Notes: generated by a model not told the origin, from the sequence alone. Shown: positions 16,184-24,401, counted from the stretch's first letter. The stretch: 48,524 nt of DNA from Elioraea rosea (GCF_007644105.1 NZ_VFAC01000031.1:1-48524); one strand, 5' to 3'. A program made the numbers and translations.

Positions 16184-16510
16184 ATGACGCCGCAGACGCT
16201 CTTCGTTCTCACCGTCGGCGTCGCCGCGCTGGCCGGCCTCGCCCACATGCTCGGACAGACGCTCCTCTTCGCCATCGTGTTCGCGACCGCACCGATCTGG
16301 TGGCCGGAGGTGTTCGGCTTCTACCCGGCGGTGATCGCCTATGCCGCCTCGCTCCTGATCGCCACGGCGACGCTGCTCGCGGGCGGCATTCCGGCTGCCC
16401 TTGCCGAACGGTCGAGCGGCCAGGCGGCGCCGTCGGTCTGGCCGATGACGGTCTGGCTCGTCGCGGTCTCAGCGCTCACCCTCGCGGGACTGGCGATAGG
16501 GCGGGCTTAG
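16184..16510 (+). CDS. Small membrane protein, function unknown
   Basis: 108 residues from ATG 16184, 4 bases after the previous stop. Three or four hydrophobic helices: TLFVLTVGVAALAGLAHMLGQTLLFAIVF, FYPAVIAYAASLLIATATLLAGG and VWPMTVWLVAVSALTLAGLAIG. The loop ERSSGQAAPS is the only polar part. No motif identifies a function. It probably forms an operon with the gene upstream. Confidence 0.72.
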   Translation: MTPQTLFVLTVGVAALAGLAHMLGQTLLFAIVFATAPIWWPEVFGFYPAVIAYAASLLIATATLLAGGIPAALAERSSGQAAPSVWPMTVWLVAVSALTLAGLAIGRA

Positions 16511-16543
16511 GCGCACAATGGCGGGCTTCAGGGAGCCTCGGCC

Positions 16544-16933
16544 ATGGAGCAAATCGTCTCGGTCGCGGATCAGACCATCAGGCGCGCCTGCGGCTTCGCC
16601 GCGTTCGGCGTCTCCGCAACCATGCTCGCCCTCTGTTTCGACCTCGTGCTCGCGCTCCGCGTCGGCGCGGTGCTGACCTCCGCGATCTGCCTCTCGCTGT
16701 TCATCCAGGCCTGCCGCGCGCCTTTCGCCGACGTGCGACGGACGGAGCTCTACAGCGTCGTCGGACGGAGCCTTTCCCTGCCGCGCGATCGGACGCAGCG
16801 CCTGCTCGGCGAGGTGTTGGCCGAGCGGTATCTCTGGCACGCCGACCGGGCGGCCGTGGCCGCGATCGCGCTCTGGGCAGGGGCGTTGATGCTCGTCTGC
16901 CTGCGCCTGCTGCGCGCCCTGCTTCTCGGGTAG
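16544..16933 (+). CDS. Small membrane protein, function unknown
   Basis: 129 residues. An N-terminal helix pair (FGVSATMLALCFDLVLALRVGAVLTSAICLSLFIQA) is followed by a charged cytoplasmic segment (RRTELYSVVGRSLSLPRDRTQRLLGEVLAERYLWHADR) and a C-terminal helix (VAAIALWAGALMLVCLRLLRALLLG). The gene starts 33 bases after the previous one and probably belongs to the same transcript. It converges on the hydratase-fold gene. Family not recognised. Confidence 0.75.
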   Translation: MEQIVSVADQTIRRACGFAAFGVSATMLALCFDLVLALRVGAVLTSAICLSLFIQACRAPFADVRRTELYSVVGRSLSLPRDRTQRLLGEVLAERYLWHADRAAVAAIALWAGALMLVCLRLLRALLLG

Positions 16934-16945
16934 CGACGCGAGAAC

Positions 16946-17692
16946 TCAGCCGGTCAGCACGGCCTTGCCGATGCGGGTGACCGACAGCGTCAGCGCGCCC
17001 TCCGGCAGAACGGGCGAGAGGCCTGCGATGACGAGCACCGCGCCGGCCGGAAGCTCGCCCACCGCGCCCGCAGCCTCTGCCACGTCGCGCAGCGCAGCCG
17101 CGACATCGATGCTGCCCGACCAGGCCACGCCGCCATCGGCGCCGGTGACGGTGGCCATGCGCGGCACGGCCGCCGCCTCCTGCCAGCCCGCGCGCGCCGG
17201 ACCACCGAGCACAACCGCGCCGAACCCGGCGAGGTCTGCCATGAAGCAGGGAAGGTCGGCCGGCCCGGCCGTGTAGCGGCTCGCGGCGACGTCGAGCGCC
17301 GCGTGCAGCGTGCCGATGCGCGCGATCACCTCGCGGGCAGACCAGGGCCTGGCGCGGGCCGGAAGGGGCTTCGCGAGCTGAGCGATGAGCGCCGCCGTCA
17401 CGGCGGGGCGGTGCAGCGGCGGGGCGGCCACCGGCCCATGCAGGAGGCGGGGTGCGAAGACCGGTCCCGCAATCGGCGGGCCATCGGGCATGCCTTCCGG
17501 CCTGGGGACGAGGCGGACCCCGACATTCGGCAGCCCCAGCGCCGCTGCGGCAAGCGAGGCGATGCGGCGCGCCTGCGCAGGCGTCGTCGGAGCGAGCTCG
17601 GCCGGGAAGGGGGCGAGCGTGTTGCCGCTCGTCACCGCCTCGACGAGATACTCCGCCGCCCGCTTCTGCGCCTCGGCCGAAAGCCTTGGCAT
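16946..17692 (-). CDS. 2-keto-4-pentenoate hydratase-fold protein lacking metal ligands
   Basis: 248 residues. The overall pattern is that of MhpD/hydratase-decarboxylase proteins of the fumarylacetoacetase-related fold: an N-terminal helical arm (AQKRAAEYLVEAVTSGNTLAPFP), then GPPIAGPVFAPRL, then EVIARIGTLHAALDVAASRYT and FMADLAGFGAVVLGGPA, ending with the strand-rich part GAVLVIAGLSPVLP. In active enzymes the middle carries an E-x-E pair that binds Mg2+; here that stretch reads PAVTAALIAQL with no acid. It is therefore probably catalytically altered or a binding protein. It is the last gene of the TRAP operon, 4 bases after dctM, which suggests a link to the imported compound. Confidence 0.75.
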   Translation of the reverse strand: MPRLSAEAQKRAAEYLVEAVTSGNTLAPFPAELAPTTPAQARRIASLAAAALGLPNVGVRLVPRPEGMPDGPPIAGPVFAPRLLHGPVAAPPLHRPAVTAALIAQLAKPLPARARPWSAREVIARIGTLHAALDVAASRYTAGPADLPCFMADLAGFGAVVLGGPARAGWQEAAAVPRMATVTGADGGVAWSGSIDVAAALRDVAEAAGAVGELPAGAVLVIAGLSPVLPEGALTLSVTRIGKAVLTG

Positions 17693-17696
17693 CGGC

Positions 17697-19109
17697 CTAG
17701 TTTAACGACGGCAGCGCAGGCACGAGATCCTCCGTCTGGAAGCCGCCTTCGGGGATGCCCGATGGCGCCACCGCCGGGGCGTTCGGGTCCGGTCCGTAGA
17801 GGTAGTCGGGCAGGAACTCGACGATCCCCGGGAACACGTAGACCGCGAACATGCAGAGCACGACGATGAAGATGAACGGCATCACGCCGGAGAAGATCTC
17901 CTCGAGCCGCACATGCTTCGGTGCCACGCCCTTCAGGTAGAACGGCGCCATGGCGACGGGCGGCGACAGGAAGCTCGTTTGCAGGTTGAGCGCGACGATG
18001 ATCCCGAAGAACAGCGGATCGATGCCAAAATTGTCGAGCAGAGGCAGGAAGATCGGAACAAAGATGACGATGATCTCGGTCCACTCCAGCGGCCAGCCGA
18101 GGACGAAGATGATTGCCTGTGCGAGCAGCATGAACGTGAAGCTGTTGAGGCCGAGAGAGAGAACGAAGTTCTCCACGACGCTCTGGCCGCCGAGATACCC
18201 GAACACCGAGGAGAAGATGAAGCTGCCGATGAACAGCCAGCACACCATCGCTGAGGTGCGCGCCGTGAGGTACACGCTTTCGGCGAGCTTCTCCCAGGTG
18301 AAGGCGCGGTAGATGATGGCAAGGATGATCGAGCCGAGGCTGCCCATCGCGGCGGCCTCCGACGGCGTCGCCCAGCCATAGATGATCGCACCAAGGACGA
18401 GCGCGATCAGGCTCGCGAGTGGGAAAAACCCTGTCGCAAGCGAAATGAGGACGGTGCCGAACGGCACGTTTCGCTCTTCCGGCGGAAGCGGGGGCGCCCA
18501 GCTCGGCCGCAGCATGGAGATGCCGATCGCGTAGGCGACGTAAAGGGTTGCGAGCATGAGGCCGGGAATGAAGGCCGCGGCATACAGCTTGACGACCGAC
18601 ACGCCGGCCGTCGCGCCATAGAGGATCAGCATGATCGAGGGCGGGATGAGAATTCCAAGGCAGCCGCCCGCGCAGACCACGCCGGAGGCAAGCCGAACGT
18701 CGTAGCCGGCCCGAAGCATGGCGGGGAAGGCGAGCAGGCCCATCAGCGTCACCACCGCGCCGACGATGCCGGTGGCGGTCGCGAACAGCGCGCACGTAAC
18801 GAGCGTCGCGACGGCAAGCGCGCCCGGGAGGCCGCCGGAGGCGAGCTGGAGACTTCGGAACAGCCTGTCGAGGATGTTCGCCCGCTCGATGATGTAGCCC
18901 ATGAAGACGAAGAGCGGGATCGATATGAGCACGTCATTGCTCATGACGGCATAGGTTCGCTGCACGAGCAGATCGAAGATGCGGCCTTCCATGCCGAGAT
19001 AGCCGAAGAACAGGCCGAGCGCCATCAGCGTGAAGGCGATCGGAAAGCCGAGGCAAAGCAACACGATGAACAGCCCGAGCATCGTCAGGCCAAGCTGCGG
19101 ATCGGTCAT
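17697..19109 (-). CDS. dctM: TRAP transporter large permease subunit DctM
   Basis: 470 residues, about 12 membrane helices. It forms the ion-coupled channel of a tripartite periplasmic transporter. Family hallmarks: GLTMLGLFIVLLCLGFPIAFTLMALGLFFGYLG at the N-terminus, IPLFVFMGYIIERANILDRLF, and GGCLGILIPPSIMLILYGA in the middle. The C-terminus (after about residue 435) is a short soluble tail. Cotranscribed after dctQ (21 bases) and before the hydratase-fold gene (4 bases). Confidence 0.96.
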   Translation of the reverse strand: MTDPQLGLTMLGLFIVLLCLGFPIAFTLMALGLFFGYLGMEGRIFDLLVQRTYAVMSNDVLISIPLFVFMGYIIERANILDRLFRSLQLASGGLPGALAVATLVTCALFATATGIVGAVVTLMGLLAFPAMLRAGYDVRLASGVVCAGGCLGILIPPSIMLILYGATAGVSVVKLYAAAFIPGLMLATLYVAYAIGISMLRPSWAPPLPPEERNVPFGTVLISLATGFFPLASLIALVLGAIIYGWATPSEAAAMGSLGSIILAIIYRAFTWEKLAESVYLTARTSAMVCWLFIGSFIFSSVFGYLGGQSVVENFVLSLGLNSFTFMLLAQAIIFVLGWPLEWTEIIVIFVPIFLPLLDNFGIDPLFFGIIVALNLQTSFLSPPVAMAPFYLKGVAPKHVRLEEIFSGVMPFIFIVVLCMFAVYVFPGIVEFLPDYLYGPDPNAPAVAPSGIPEGGFQTEDLVPALPSLN

Positions 19110-19130
19110 GGCCGCTCTCCCCCCCGGGCT

Positions 19131-19754
19131 TCAGACATCGCCATGGCGCAGGCCCTCGTCTTCCGCGCGGCGCATCTCGGCGAGACGTCGATCCTCCTCG
19201 GCCCTTGCGAGGATGATTTGCTCGAGCTCCTGCACGTCGGACAGACGCTGCGGCCATTCGCCCGTTTGCAGGCACTGGATGCAGCGCACGACCTCGGCAA
19301 AGCCCTGGATAAGCAGCAGCACCCCGACGACCGGGATCAACCCCTTGAACGGCCAGATCACCGGCCCGGTGGGGCTGAACATGCTGCGCTCGTTCTGCGC
19401 CATCGAGGCTTCGAAAAAGAACCATCCCGAGTAGACGAATGCGATCATCGCGGGGAAGAAGAAGAGGAAGTACAGGACCAGATCGAGGCCAGCCTGCGTG
19501 CGCGGCGCCCAGTTCCGATACAGGAAGTCACCGCGCACATGCCCGTTGCGTGACAGCGCATATCCGCCCGCCATCATAAACAACGTGCCGTACAGCATGT
19601 ACGAGACGTCGTAGCCCCATGTCGTCGGCGCGGTGAACAGTTTGCGCGCCACGATCTCGTACGTCACCGTCAGCGTCAGCACCACGACTGACCAGGCGAA
19701 GAGCTTGCCGATGAAGGCGCTCATCCTGTCGATCGCAAGCAGGAGCCCTTGCAT
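19131..19754 (-). CDS. dctQ: TRAP transporter small permease subunit DctQ
   Basis: 207 residues, four membrane helices: FAWSVVVLTLTVTYEIVAR near the start, then YDVSYMLYGTLFMMAGGYAL, DLVLYFLFFFPAMIAFVYSGW and LIPVVGVLLLIQGFAEVVRCI. The segment following helix 2 (RNGHVRGDFLYRNW) is the conserved DctQ loop. It links the binding protein to DctM. The C-terminal 40 residues are a charged helix (EQIILARAEEDRRLAEMRRAEDE) longer than usual. A U-tract hairpin lies just upstream, between it and dctP. Confidence 0.93.
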   Translation of the reverse strand: MQGLLLAIDRMSAFIGKLFAWSVVVLTLTVTYEIVARKLFTAPTTWGYDVSYMLYGTLFMMAGGYALSRNGHVRGDFLYRNWAPRTQAGLDLVLYFLFFFPAMIAFVYSGWFFFEASMAQNERSMFSPTGPVIWPFKGLIPVVGVLLLIQGFAEVVRCIQCLQTGEWPQRLSDVQELEQIILARAEEDRRLAEMRRAEDEGLRHGDV

Positions 19755-19778
19755 GGTCAGGTGCCTCCGAAGCGGTCA

Positions 19779-19812
19779 AGAAAAAGCCCGCCGGAGCGTG
19801 TCTCCGGCGGGC
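19779..19812 (-). terminator. Intrinsic terminator/attenuator between dctP and dctQ
   Basis: GCCCGCCGGAG (19786-19796) and CTCCGGCGGGC (19802-19812) form a perfect 11-bp stem with a 5-base loop. Read on the minus strand it is followed at once by TTTTTCTT, the classical intrinsic-terminator arrangement. It sits after the dctP stop and before the dctQ start, so it would let much more binding-protein mRNA be made than permease mRNA. Confidence 0.82.
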
Positions 19813-19830
19813 CCATTGCGCCGTCCGCCC

Positions 19831-20988
19831 TCAACCGCGGGCGAAGAAGTGGTTGAACGAGAGAACCGACGATGCGTCGTAGCGCAGGTAGAAGGTCTGC
19901 ACCCGGCGGCACCAGGCACGCTGGCTGTCGCACACCTTCTTGAAGAATGCGCCGGCGGCCGGCGACGAGGTGTCGGCCTCGAGCTTCTGGATGACGGCGT
20001 CCCAGGCGCGGAGCTGGGCCTCGAGGACTGGCCGGGGCGTCGTCATGACGCGAACCCCCTGTGTCTGCGCCATCTCGTTCAGGTCCTTGGAGTACCGGTC
20101 CTGCTGCTTCCAGCTCATGTCAGCCGAGGCGGCCTCGGAGGCATGCCGCAGCACGCCCTTCAGCTCGGCCGGGAGCGCGTCGTACTTCTGCTTGTTGAAC
20201 AGCACCTCGAAGGTCTCGGTGCGCTGGTGGAAGCTCTGGATCATGTACACCTTCGCCACGTCCGGGAAGCCGAGGACGCGGTCGGAGGAGGGGTTGTTGA
20301 ACTCCGCGCCGTCGATCACGCCGCGCTCGAGAGCGGGCACGATCTCGCCGCCAGGCAGCGACACCACGGCGGCGCCGAGCTCGTTGAACAGGTCGGCCGC
20401 GAGACCCACGGTGCGGTACTTCAGGCCGCGGATCTGCTCGGCACGCTCGATCGGGTTCTTGAACCAGCCGAGCGGCTGCGTCGGCATCGGCCCGGTCTGG
20501 AAGCCGACCACGTTCACCTTGAGGATGTCGCCGATCAGCTCGTTGTAGAGGGCCTCGCCGCCGCCGTAGTAGAACCAGCCGAGAAACTGGTTGGCATCGC
20601 CGAACCACGGCGGCGCCGTGCCGAACAGGCTGAACGCCTTGTTCTTGCCGAACCAGTAGGCCGAGACGCCATGGCCGCCATCGAGCGTGCCGGACGAGAC
20701 GGCATCGATGAGCTGGAACGCGCCGACGACCGCGCCAGCGGCAAGCAGCTCGAGCCGAAGGCGGCCACCAGCGATGGTGTTTACGCGCGTGACATAGTCC
20801 TGCGCGAACTCATGGAAGATGTCGCGCTGCGGCCAGGTGCTCTGGAAGCGCCACGTCACCGTCTGTGCGCGGCTGACCTGCGGCGCGGCGAGCGTGCCGG
20901 CCGCGGCAACGCCGCCGACCGCGGCAGTCGCCATGAAGCGGCGGCGGCCCGCTGCGGGCTTGCCTCCCTGAGTCGTCCCCTTGGTCAT
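19831..20988 (-). CDS. dctP: TRAP transporter substrate-binding protein DctP
   Basis: 385 residues. The twin-arginine signal (GRRRFMATAAVGGVAAAGTLAA, cleavage near VSRAQT) sends it folded to the periplasm. The mature protein starts VTWRFQSTWPQRDIFHEFAQDYV and has the TRAP-binding features AAGAVVGAFQLIDAVSSGTLDGGHG and ERGVIDGAEFNNPSSDRVLGFPDVAK, the latter close to 2-oxoacid binding proteins of the TakP type. A 2-oxo or hydroxy acid is thus a reasonable substrate guess. First gene of its operon; the 245-base region upstream is shared with the divergent repeat-protein gene. Confidence 0.95.
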   Translation of the reverse strand: MTKGTTQGGKPAAGRRRFMATAAVGGVAAAGTLAAPQVSRAQTVTWRFQSTWPQRDIFHEFAQDYVTRVNTIAGGRLRLELLAAGAVVGAFQLIDAVSSGTLDGGHGVSAYWFGKNKAFSLFGTAPPWFGDANQFLGWFYYGGGEALYNELIGDILKVNVVGFQTGPMPTQPLGWFKNPIERAEQIRGLKYRTVGLAADLFNELGAAVVSLPGGEIVPALERGVIDGAEFNNPSSDRVLGFPDVAKVYMIQSFHQRTETFEVLFNKQKYDALPAELKGVLRHASEAASADMSWKQQDRYSKDLNEMAQTQGVRVMTTPRPVLEAQLRAWDAVIQKLEADTSSPAAGAFFKKVCDSQRAWCRRVQTFYLRYDASSVLSFNHFFARG

Positions 20989-21233
20989 TCGTGTCCTCCT
21001 GTCCCGGCCGGCTGACCCGCTGGCAGATTTGCCGTTTGCCGGCTTCCGCAGGGCTTAACCACACCGCGCGAGGTTGCACAAGCGCCGCGGAGGGGCGCAC
21101 GCGGCGGCATGCTCCCCACCGATACGCGCGGTTATACGATCACCGCGGTCGGAAACGAGCCCGGCATGCGCCTGTCACCCGCCCTGTGTCTGATCGCGAC
21201 ATCCCGGACTTCGGGGAAAGCAAGGAGACACCG

Positions 21234-21647
21234 ATGCCGATGACCCGACGACCCTCCCGCCGCGCCGCCCTCACCCTCGCCCTCGGCCTTGCCGGACTGC
21301 TTACCGGAGCGGGCGCGATGGCCCAGCCGGCGGGCGATGCCGCACTCCCGCGCGGCGCCCGCCCCGAAGCCCAGCGCGAGCAGCTCACGCCCGAGCAGCG
21401 CGCCGCGCGCCGCGAGGAGGCCCGCAAGCGCTGGGAGGCGATGACGCCCGAGCAGCGCGAGCAGGCTCGTGCCCAGGCCCGCGCCCGCTGGGAGGCGATG
21501 AGCCCCGAGCAGCGCGAGCAGGCCCGTGCCCAGGCCCGCGCACGGTGGGAGGCGATGAGCCCGGAAGAGCAGGCGCAGGCCCGCGAGCGCATCCGCGCCC
21601 ATCGCGAGCAGAAGCAGCGCGAGGCCCCCGCAACCCGCCAGAACTGA
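21234..21647 (+). CDS. Exported protein with 19-residue tandem repeats
   Basis: 137 residues from ATG 21234 with AAGGAG 8 bases upstream. An N-terminal signal with twin arginines (RRPSRRAALTLALGLAGLLTGAGAMAQ) is followed by a charged helix built of three tandem 19-residue units, each beginning RWEAM(T/S)PE and rich in Gln, Arg, Glu and Ala. Related small proteins with repeated W-x-x-M/L-x-P-E-Q-R (DUF3106-like) are predicted to be periplasmic helical proteins of unknown role. The product is probably a long single or coiled helix. The gene stands alone, followed by a strong hairpin. Confidence 0.78.
   Translation: MPMTRRPSRRAALTLALGLAGLLTGAGAMAQPAGDAALPRGARPEAQREQLTPEQRAARREEARKRWEAMTPEQREQARAQARARWEAMSPEQREQARAQARARWEAMSPEEQAQARERIRAHREQKQREAPATRQN
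21429..21599 (+). repeat. Three tandem 57-bp in-frame repeats
   Basis: Units start at 21429, 21486 and 21543. Units 1 and 2 encode the same 19 residues except Thr/Ser at position 6; unit 3 has drifted in its second half (SPEEQAQARERIRA). The high DNA identity of the first two units suggests a recent duplication. Copy number could vary between strains. Confidence 0.88.
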
Positions 21648-21687
21648 CCCCGCGGCCTTACCCCGTGGGCTGACCCCGCAGGCTAAA

Positions 21688-21719
21688 GGCCCCGTCGCGG
21701 AAGGTTCCGCGGCGGGGCC
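21688..21719 (+). terminator. Hairpin after the repeat-protein gene
   Basis: GGCCCCGTCGCGGAA (21688-21702) pairs with TTCCGCGGCGGGGCC (21705-21719) through 15 positions with one G-T type mismatch; the real loop is AGGT. It is followed by GCGTTCGGTTCTT, a weak U-rich tail. It ends the repeat-protein transcript and insulates the MarR promoter immediately downstream. Confidence 0.65.
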
Positions 21720-21730
21720 GCGTTCGGTTC

Positions 21731-21767
21731 TTGCATCGGCGACCCGATCGTTCGTATACAAACGATC
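21731..21767 (+). promoter_or_regulatory. marR promoter with overlapping 22-bp MarR-type operator
   Basis: The operator at 21746-21767 has arms GATCGTT and AACGATC around a GTATAC-containing core; the two 11-base halves differ at one position. A -35 like TTGCAT (21731-21736) and a -10 TATACA (21755-21760) are 18 bases apart, with the -10 inside the palindrome. Binding of the MarR protein encoded 12 bases downstream would block RNA polymerase, so autorepression is expected. A close relative (18 of 22 bases) lies at 37505-37526. Confidence 0.75.
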
Positions 21768-21778
21768 AGGACCCGAGC

Positions 21779-22294
21779 ATGGCAGACGACACCGCCCTCC
21801 GAAGCCGAGACAGACGCCCCCGCCCGGGTGGCGAGGACGCCGCGCGCGAGGCGGCGGGGCCAGACTACGTGCTCGAGCACCAGGTCGGCCACCTCCTGCG
21901 CCGGGCGCACCAGCGCCATGCCGCCCTGTTCCAGGGCATGCTGGCCGACGCGGTGGGCAGCGACGCGGCGTTGACGCCCACGCAATGGGCCGCGCTGGTC
22001 AAGCTCGCAGGCCTCGGCGAGGCGACGCAGAACGCGCTCGGCCGTCTGACGGCGATGGACCCTGCGACCACCCAGGGCGTGGTCCGCCGCCTCATCGCGC
22101 GCGGCCTCGTCTCCCGCGCCGCCGACCCGGCCGACCGCCGGACGCTGAAGCTTTCCGTCACGCAAGCCGGCCGCGAAGCCGTCGCCGCCGCGCTTCCGGC
22201 CGCGTGCGCGATCAGCGAAGCGACCCTCGCGCCGCTCTCCGACGAGGAGCGCGACCTCTTCCTCGACCTCCTGCAACGGATGGCTTTCGCATGA
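21779..22294 (+). CDS. MarR-family transcriptional regulator
   Basis: 171 residues from ATG 21779. After a disordered, charged leader of about 30 residues comes the MarR winged helix: dimer helix (VLEHQVGHLLRRAHQRHAALFQGML), recognition region TQNALGRLTAMDPATTQGVVRRLIARGLVSR and wing AADPADRRTLKLSVTQAGREA. MarR proteins usually repress until an aromatic acid binds; NicR and BpsR, MarR regulators of nicotinate genes in Pseudomonas and Bordetella, respond to 6-hydroxynicotinate. The surrounding genes make that the natural ligand guess here. It is coupled to the fpr gene by a 4-base overlap and preceded by its own operator. Confidence 0.92.
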   Translation: MADDTALRSRDRRPRPGGEDAAREAAGPDYVLEHQVGHLLRRAHQRHAALFQGMLADAVGSDAALTPTQWAALVKLAGLGEATQNALGRLTAMDPATTQGVVRRLIARGLVSRAADPADRRTLKLSVTQAGREAVAAALPAACAISEATLAPLSDEERDLFLDLLQRMAFA

Positions 22295-23124
22295 GCGACC
22301 GCGCCCCCTCGGACATCCTCGCGGCTGCCGCCCGCCCGGCGCCGACGAGCGCCCTCAACGTCGAGACGGTGCTCACCGTGCACCACTGGACCGAGACGCT
22401 GTTCACGCTGACGACGACGCGCGACCCCTCGTTCCGGTTCGAGAACGGGCAGTTCGCGATGATCGGCATCCCCGTCAACGGCAAGCCGCTGCTCCGCGCC
22501 TACTCGATGGTCTCGGCGAACTACGAGGACACGCTCGAGTTCCTCTCGATCAAGGTGCCCGACGGGCCGCTCACCTCGCGGCTGATGCATGTCCGCCCGG
22601 GCGACGCGCTCTATGTCGGCCGCAAGCCCACCGGCACGCTGGTGATCGACTATCTCGTGCCTGGCCGTGCGCTGTTCCTTCTCTCGACCGGCACCGGCAT
22701 CGCGCCGTTCATGTCGATCATCAAGGACCCCGCGACCTATGAGCGGTTCGACCGCGTGGTGCTGACGCATACCTGCCGCTTCGGCCGCGAGCTCGCCTAC
22801 CGCGACTGGATCGAGAAGGAGCTTCCCGCGCACGAGCTGCTCGGCGAGGAGGCCTCCGCCAAGCTCACCTACTACCCGACCGTGACGCGCGACGGCGCTG
22901 GCCCCTGGCGCGAGGGCCGCATCACCGACCTGATCACCTCCGGCGCCTTCTTCGACCATCTCGGCCGCGGCCCGTTCGACCCTGCGTGGGATCGCATCAT
23001 GATCTGTGGCGGCCCCGAGATGCTCGTCGATTGCCGGCGCATCGCCGAGGAGGCCGGGTTCGACGAGGGCTCCTCGAGCAAGCCCGGCACCTACGTGATC
23101 GAGAAGGCCTTCGTCGAGAAGTGA
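22291..23124 (+). CDS. fpr: Ferredoxin--NADP(+) reductase
   Basis: 277 residues. Bacterial-type FNR passes electrons between NADPH and ferredoxin or flavodoxin. FAD-binding motif RAYSMVSANYEDTLEF (about 68-83), phosphate loop GPLTSRL, NADP-binding LLSTGTGIAPFMSIIKD, and MICGGPEMLVDCR are all in place. The C-terminus ends AFVEK, the alphaproteobacterial subclass tail. Placement between MarR and an enamidase-like gene suggests it reduces a ferredoxin for the iron-sulfur 6-hydroxynicotinate reductase encoded across the locus, but the organism may also use it for general redox stress. No ferredoxin gene is in the window. Confidence 0.95.
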   Translation: MSDRAPSDILAAAARPAPTSALNVETVLTVHHWTETLFTLTTTRDPSFRFENGQFAMIGIPVNGKPLLRAYSMVSANYEDTLEFLSIKVPDGPLTSRLMHVRPGDALYVGRKPTGTLVIDYLVPGRALFLLSTGTGIAPFMSIIKDPATYERFDRVVLTHTCRFGRELAYRDWIEKELPAHELLGEEASAKLTYYPTVTRDGAGPWREGRITDLITSGAFFDHLGRGPFDPAWDRIMICGGPEMLVDCRRIAEEAGFDEGSSSKPGTYVIEKAFVEK

Positions 23125-23127
23125 CGA

Positions 23128-23145
23128 CGCGCGCGAGAGCGCGCG
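23128..23145 (+). terminator. Possible hairpin after fpr
   Basis: CGCGCGC (23128-23134), loop GAGA, then GCGCGCG (23139-23145), starting 3 bases after the fpr stop. The stem is pure GC but only 7 bp and has no U-tract. It may partly separate marR-fpr from the enamidase gene 83 bases downstream. Confidence 0.35.
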
Positions 23146-23207
23146 CGGGCGATTGATCCTGCCTTCGGTCGCGGCCACACTCCCGCGCCGGGAAGGGGAG
23201 ATCAGCC

Positions 23208-24401
23208 ATGGCGCTTGCCGCTGGGCCCGAGAAGCAGGTCGGTAGACTCGTCATCCGCAATGTCGGGCTGATGCTCTCTGGCAAGCTCGAGGCGCCGATC
23301 CTCGATGCCGACACGCTGGTCGCCGAAGGCGGCAGGATCGTCGCCGTCGGCCGCGAGAGGGACGTCGATACCGACGGCGCCCGCGTCACGATCGACGCCA
23401 AGGGCTGCGCGGCGAGCCCCGGCCTGATCGACAGCCATGTGCACCCCGTGTTCGGAGATTGGACGCCGCGGCAGAACCAGCTCGGCTGGATCGACAGCAT
23501 GCTGAACGGCGGCGTCACGACCATGATCTCGGCCGGCGAGGTGCACCTGCCAGGCCGGCCGCGCGACATCATCGGCGTCAAGGCGCTCGCCATCACCGCG
23601 CAGCGCGCCTACGAGAATTTCCGCCCCGGCGGGGTGAAGCTCCTCGCCGGCGCGCCGGTGATCGAGAAGGGCATGGTGGAGAGCGACTTCGCCGAGCTCG
23701 CCGCCGCCGGCGTGACGCTTCTCGGCGAGGTCGGGCTCGGCACGGTGAAGGCGGGGGAGGAGGCCAAGCAGATGGTCGCCTGGGCCCGCAAGCACGGCAT
23801 CCAGAGCACCATCCACACAGGCGGGCCCTCCGTTCCCGGCTCGGGCTACATCGATGCCGACACGGTGCTCGAGGCGGATGCCGACATCATCGGCCACATC
23901 AATGGCGGCCACACCGCGCTGCCTCTCTCGCAGATCCGCTGCCTCTGCGAGAGCTGCGGGCGTGGCATCGAGATCGTCCACAACGGCAACGAGCTCGCCG
24001 GGCTCACCGCGCTTCGCTTCGCCAAGGAACTTGGCCAGCTCGAGCGGGTGATCCTCGGCACCGACAGCCCCGCCGGCTCTGGCGTCCAGCCCTTGGGGAT
24101 CCTCCGCATGATCGCGATGCTCTCCTCGCTCGGCGACATGCCGGCCGAGCTCGTCTTCGCCTGCGCGACCGGCAACACCGCGCGCATGCGCAAGCTCGAC
24201 TGCGGCATCATCGAGCCTGGCCGCGCGGCGGATGTCGTGCTGATGGACCGCGCGCAGCACTCCTCCGGGACCGACCTTCTCGACAGCGTCAGGAAGGGAG
24301 ACCTTCCGGGCATCGGCATGGTGGTAATCGACGGAATCGTGCGCTGCGGGCGAAGCCGCAACACGCCGCCTGCGGAGCGCGTTCCGGAGGTCGTTTCGTG
24401 A
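23208..24401 (+). CDS. Enamidase-like amidohydrolase
   Basis: 397 residues of the amidohydrolase superfamily. Metal ligands visible: H77-x-H79 in GLIDSHVHPVFGD, H203 in STIHTGG, H230 in ADIIGHINGGH, and D286 in LGTDSPAGSG; E174 in GEVGLG or a nearby lysine may bridge the metals. The overall sequence pattern matches enamidase of Eubacterium barkeri, the Fe/Zn enzyme that opens 1,4,5,6-tetrahydro-6-oxonicotinate to 2-formylglutarate and ammonia. The assignment rests on this pattern and on the 6-hydroxynicotinate reductase and hydroxylase genes nearby. Other cyclic amidases are the alternative. GGAAGGGGAGA precedes the ATG; the 3' end overlaps the next gene by 4 bases. Confidence 0.85.
   Translation: MALAAGPEKQVGRLVIRNVGLMLSGKLEAPILDADTLVAEGGRIVAVGRERDVDTDGARVTIDAKGCAASPGLIDSHVHPVFGDWTPRQNQLGWIDSMLNGGVTTMISAGEVHLPGRPRDIIGVKALAITAQRAYENFRPGGVKLLAGAPVIEKGMVESDFAELAAAGVTLLGEVGLGTVKAGEEAKQMVAWARKHGIQSTIHTGGPSVPGSGYIDADTVLEADADIIGHINGGHTALPLSQIRCLCESCGRGIEIVHNGNELAGLTALRFAKELGQLERVILGTDSPAGSGVQPLGILRMIAMLSSLGDMPAELVFACATGNTARMRKLDCGIIEPGRAADVVLMDRAQHSSGTDLLDSVRKGDLPGIGMVVIDGIVRCGRSRNTPPAERVPEVVS

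Noticed and set aside
13624-16275. 883-codon open frame antisense to the symporter gene
   Set aside because: It mirrors a well-supported symporter and its translation is low-complexity Arg/His/Asp/Glu-rich sequence without family motifs, as expected for an antisense shadow in GC-rich DNA.
22291-23124. fpr as a reductase subunit of a ring-hydroxylating oxygenase
   Set aside because: No oxygenase or Rieske gene is nearby, and the protein ends in the bacterial FNR tail without a [2Fe-2S] domain.
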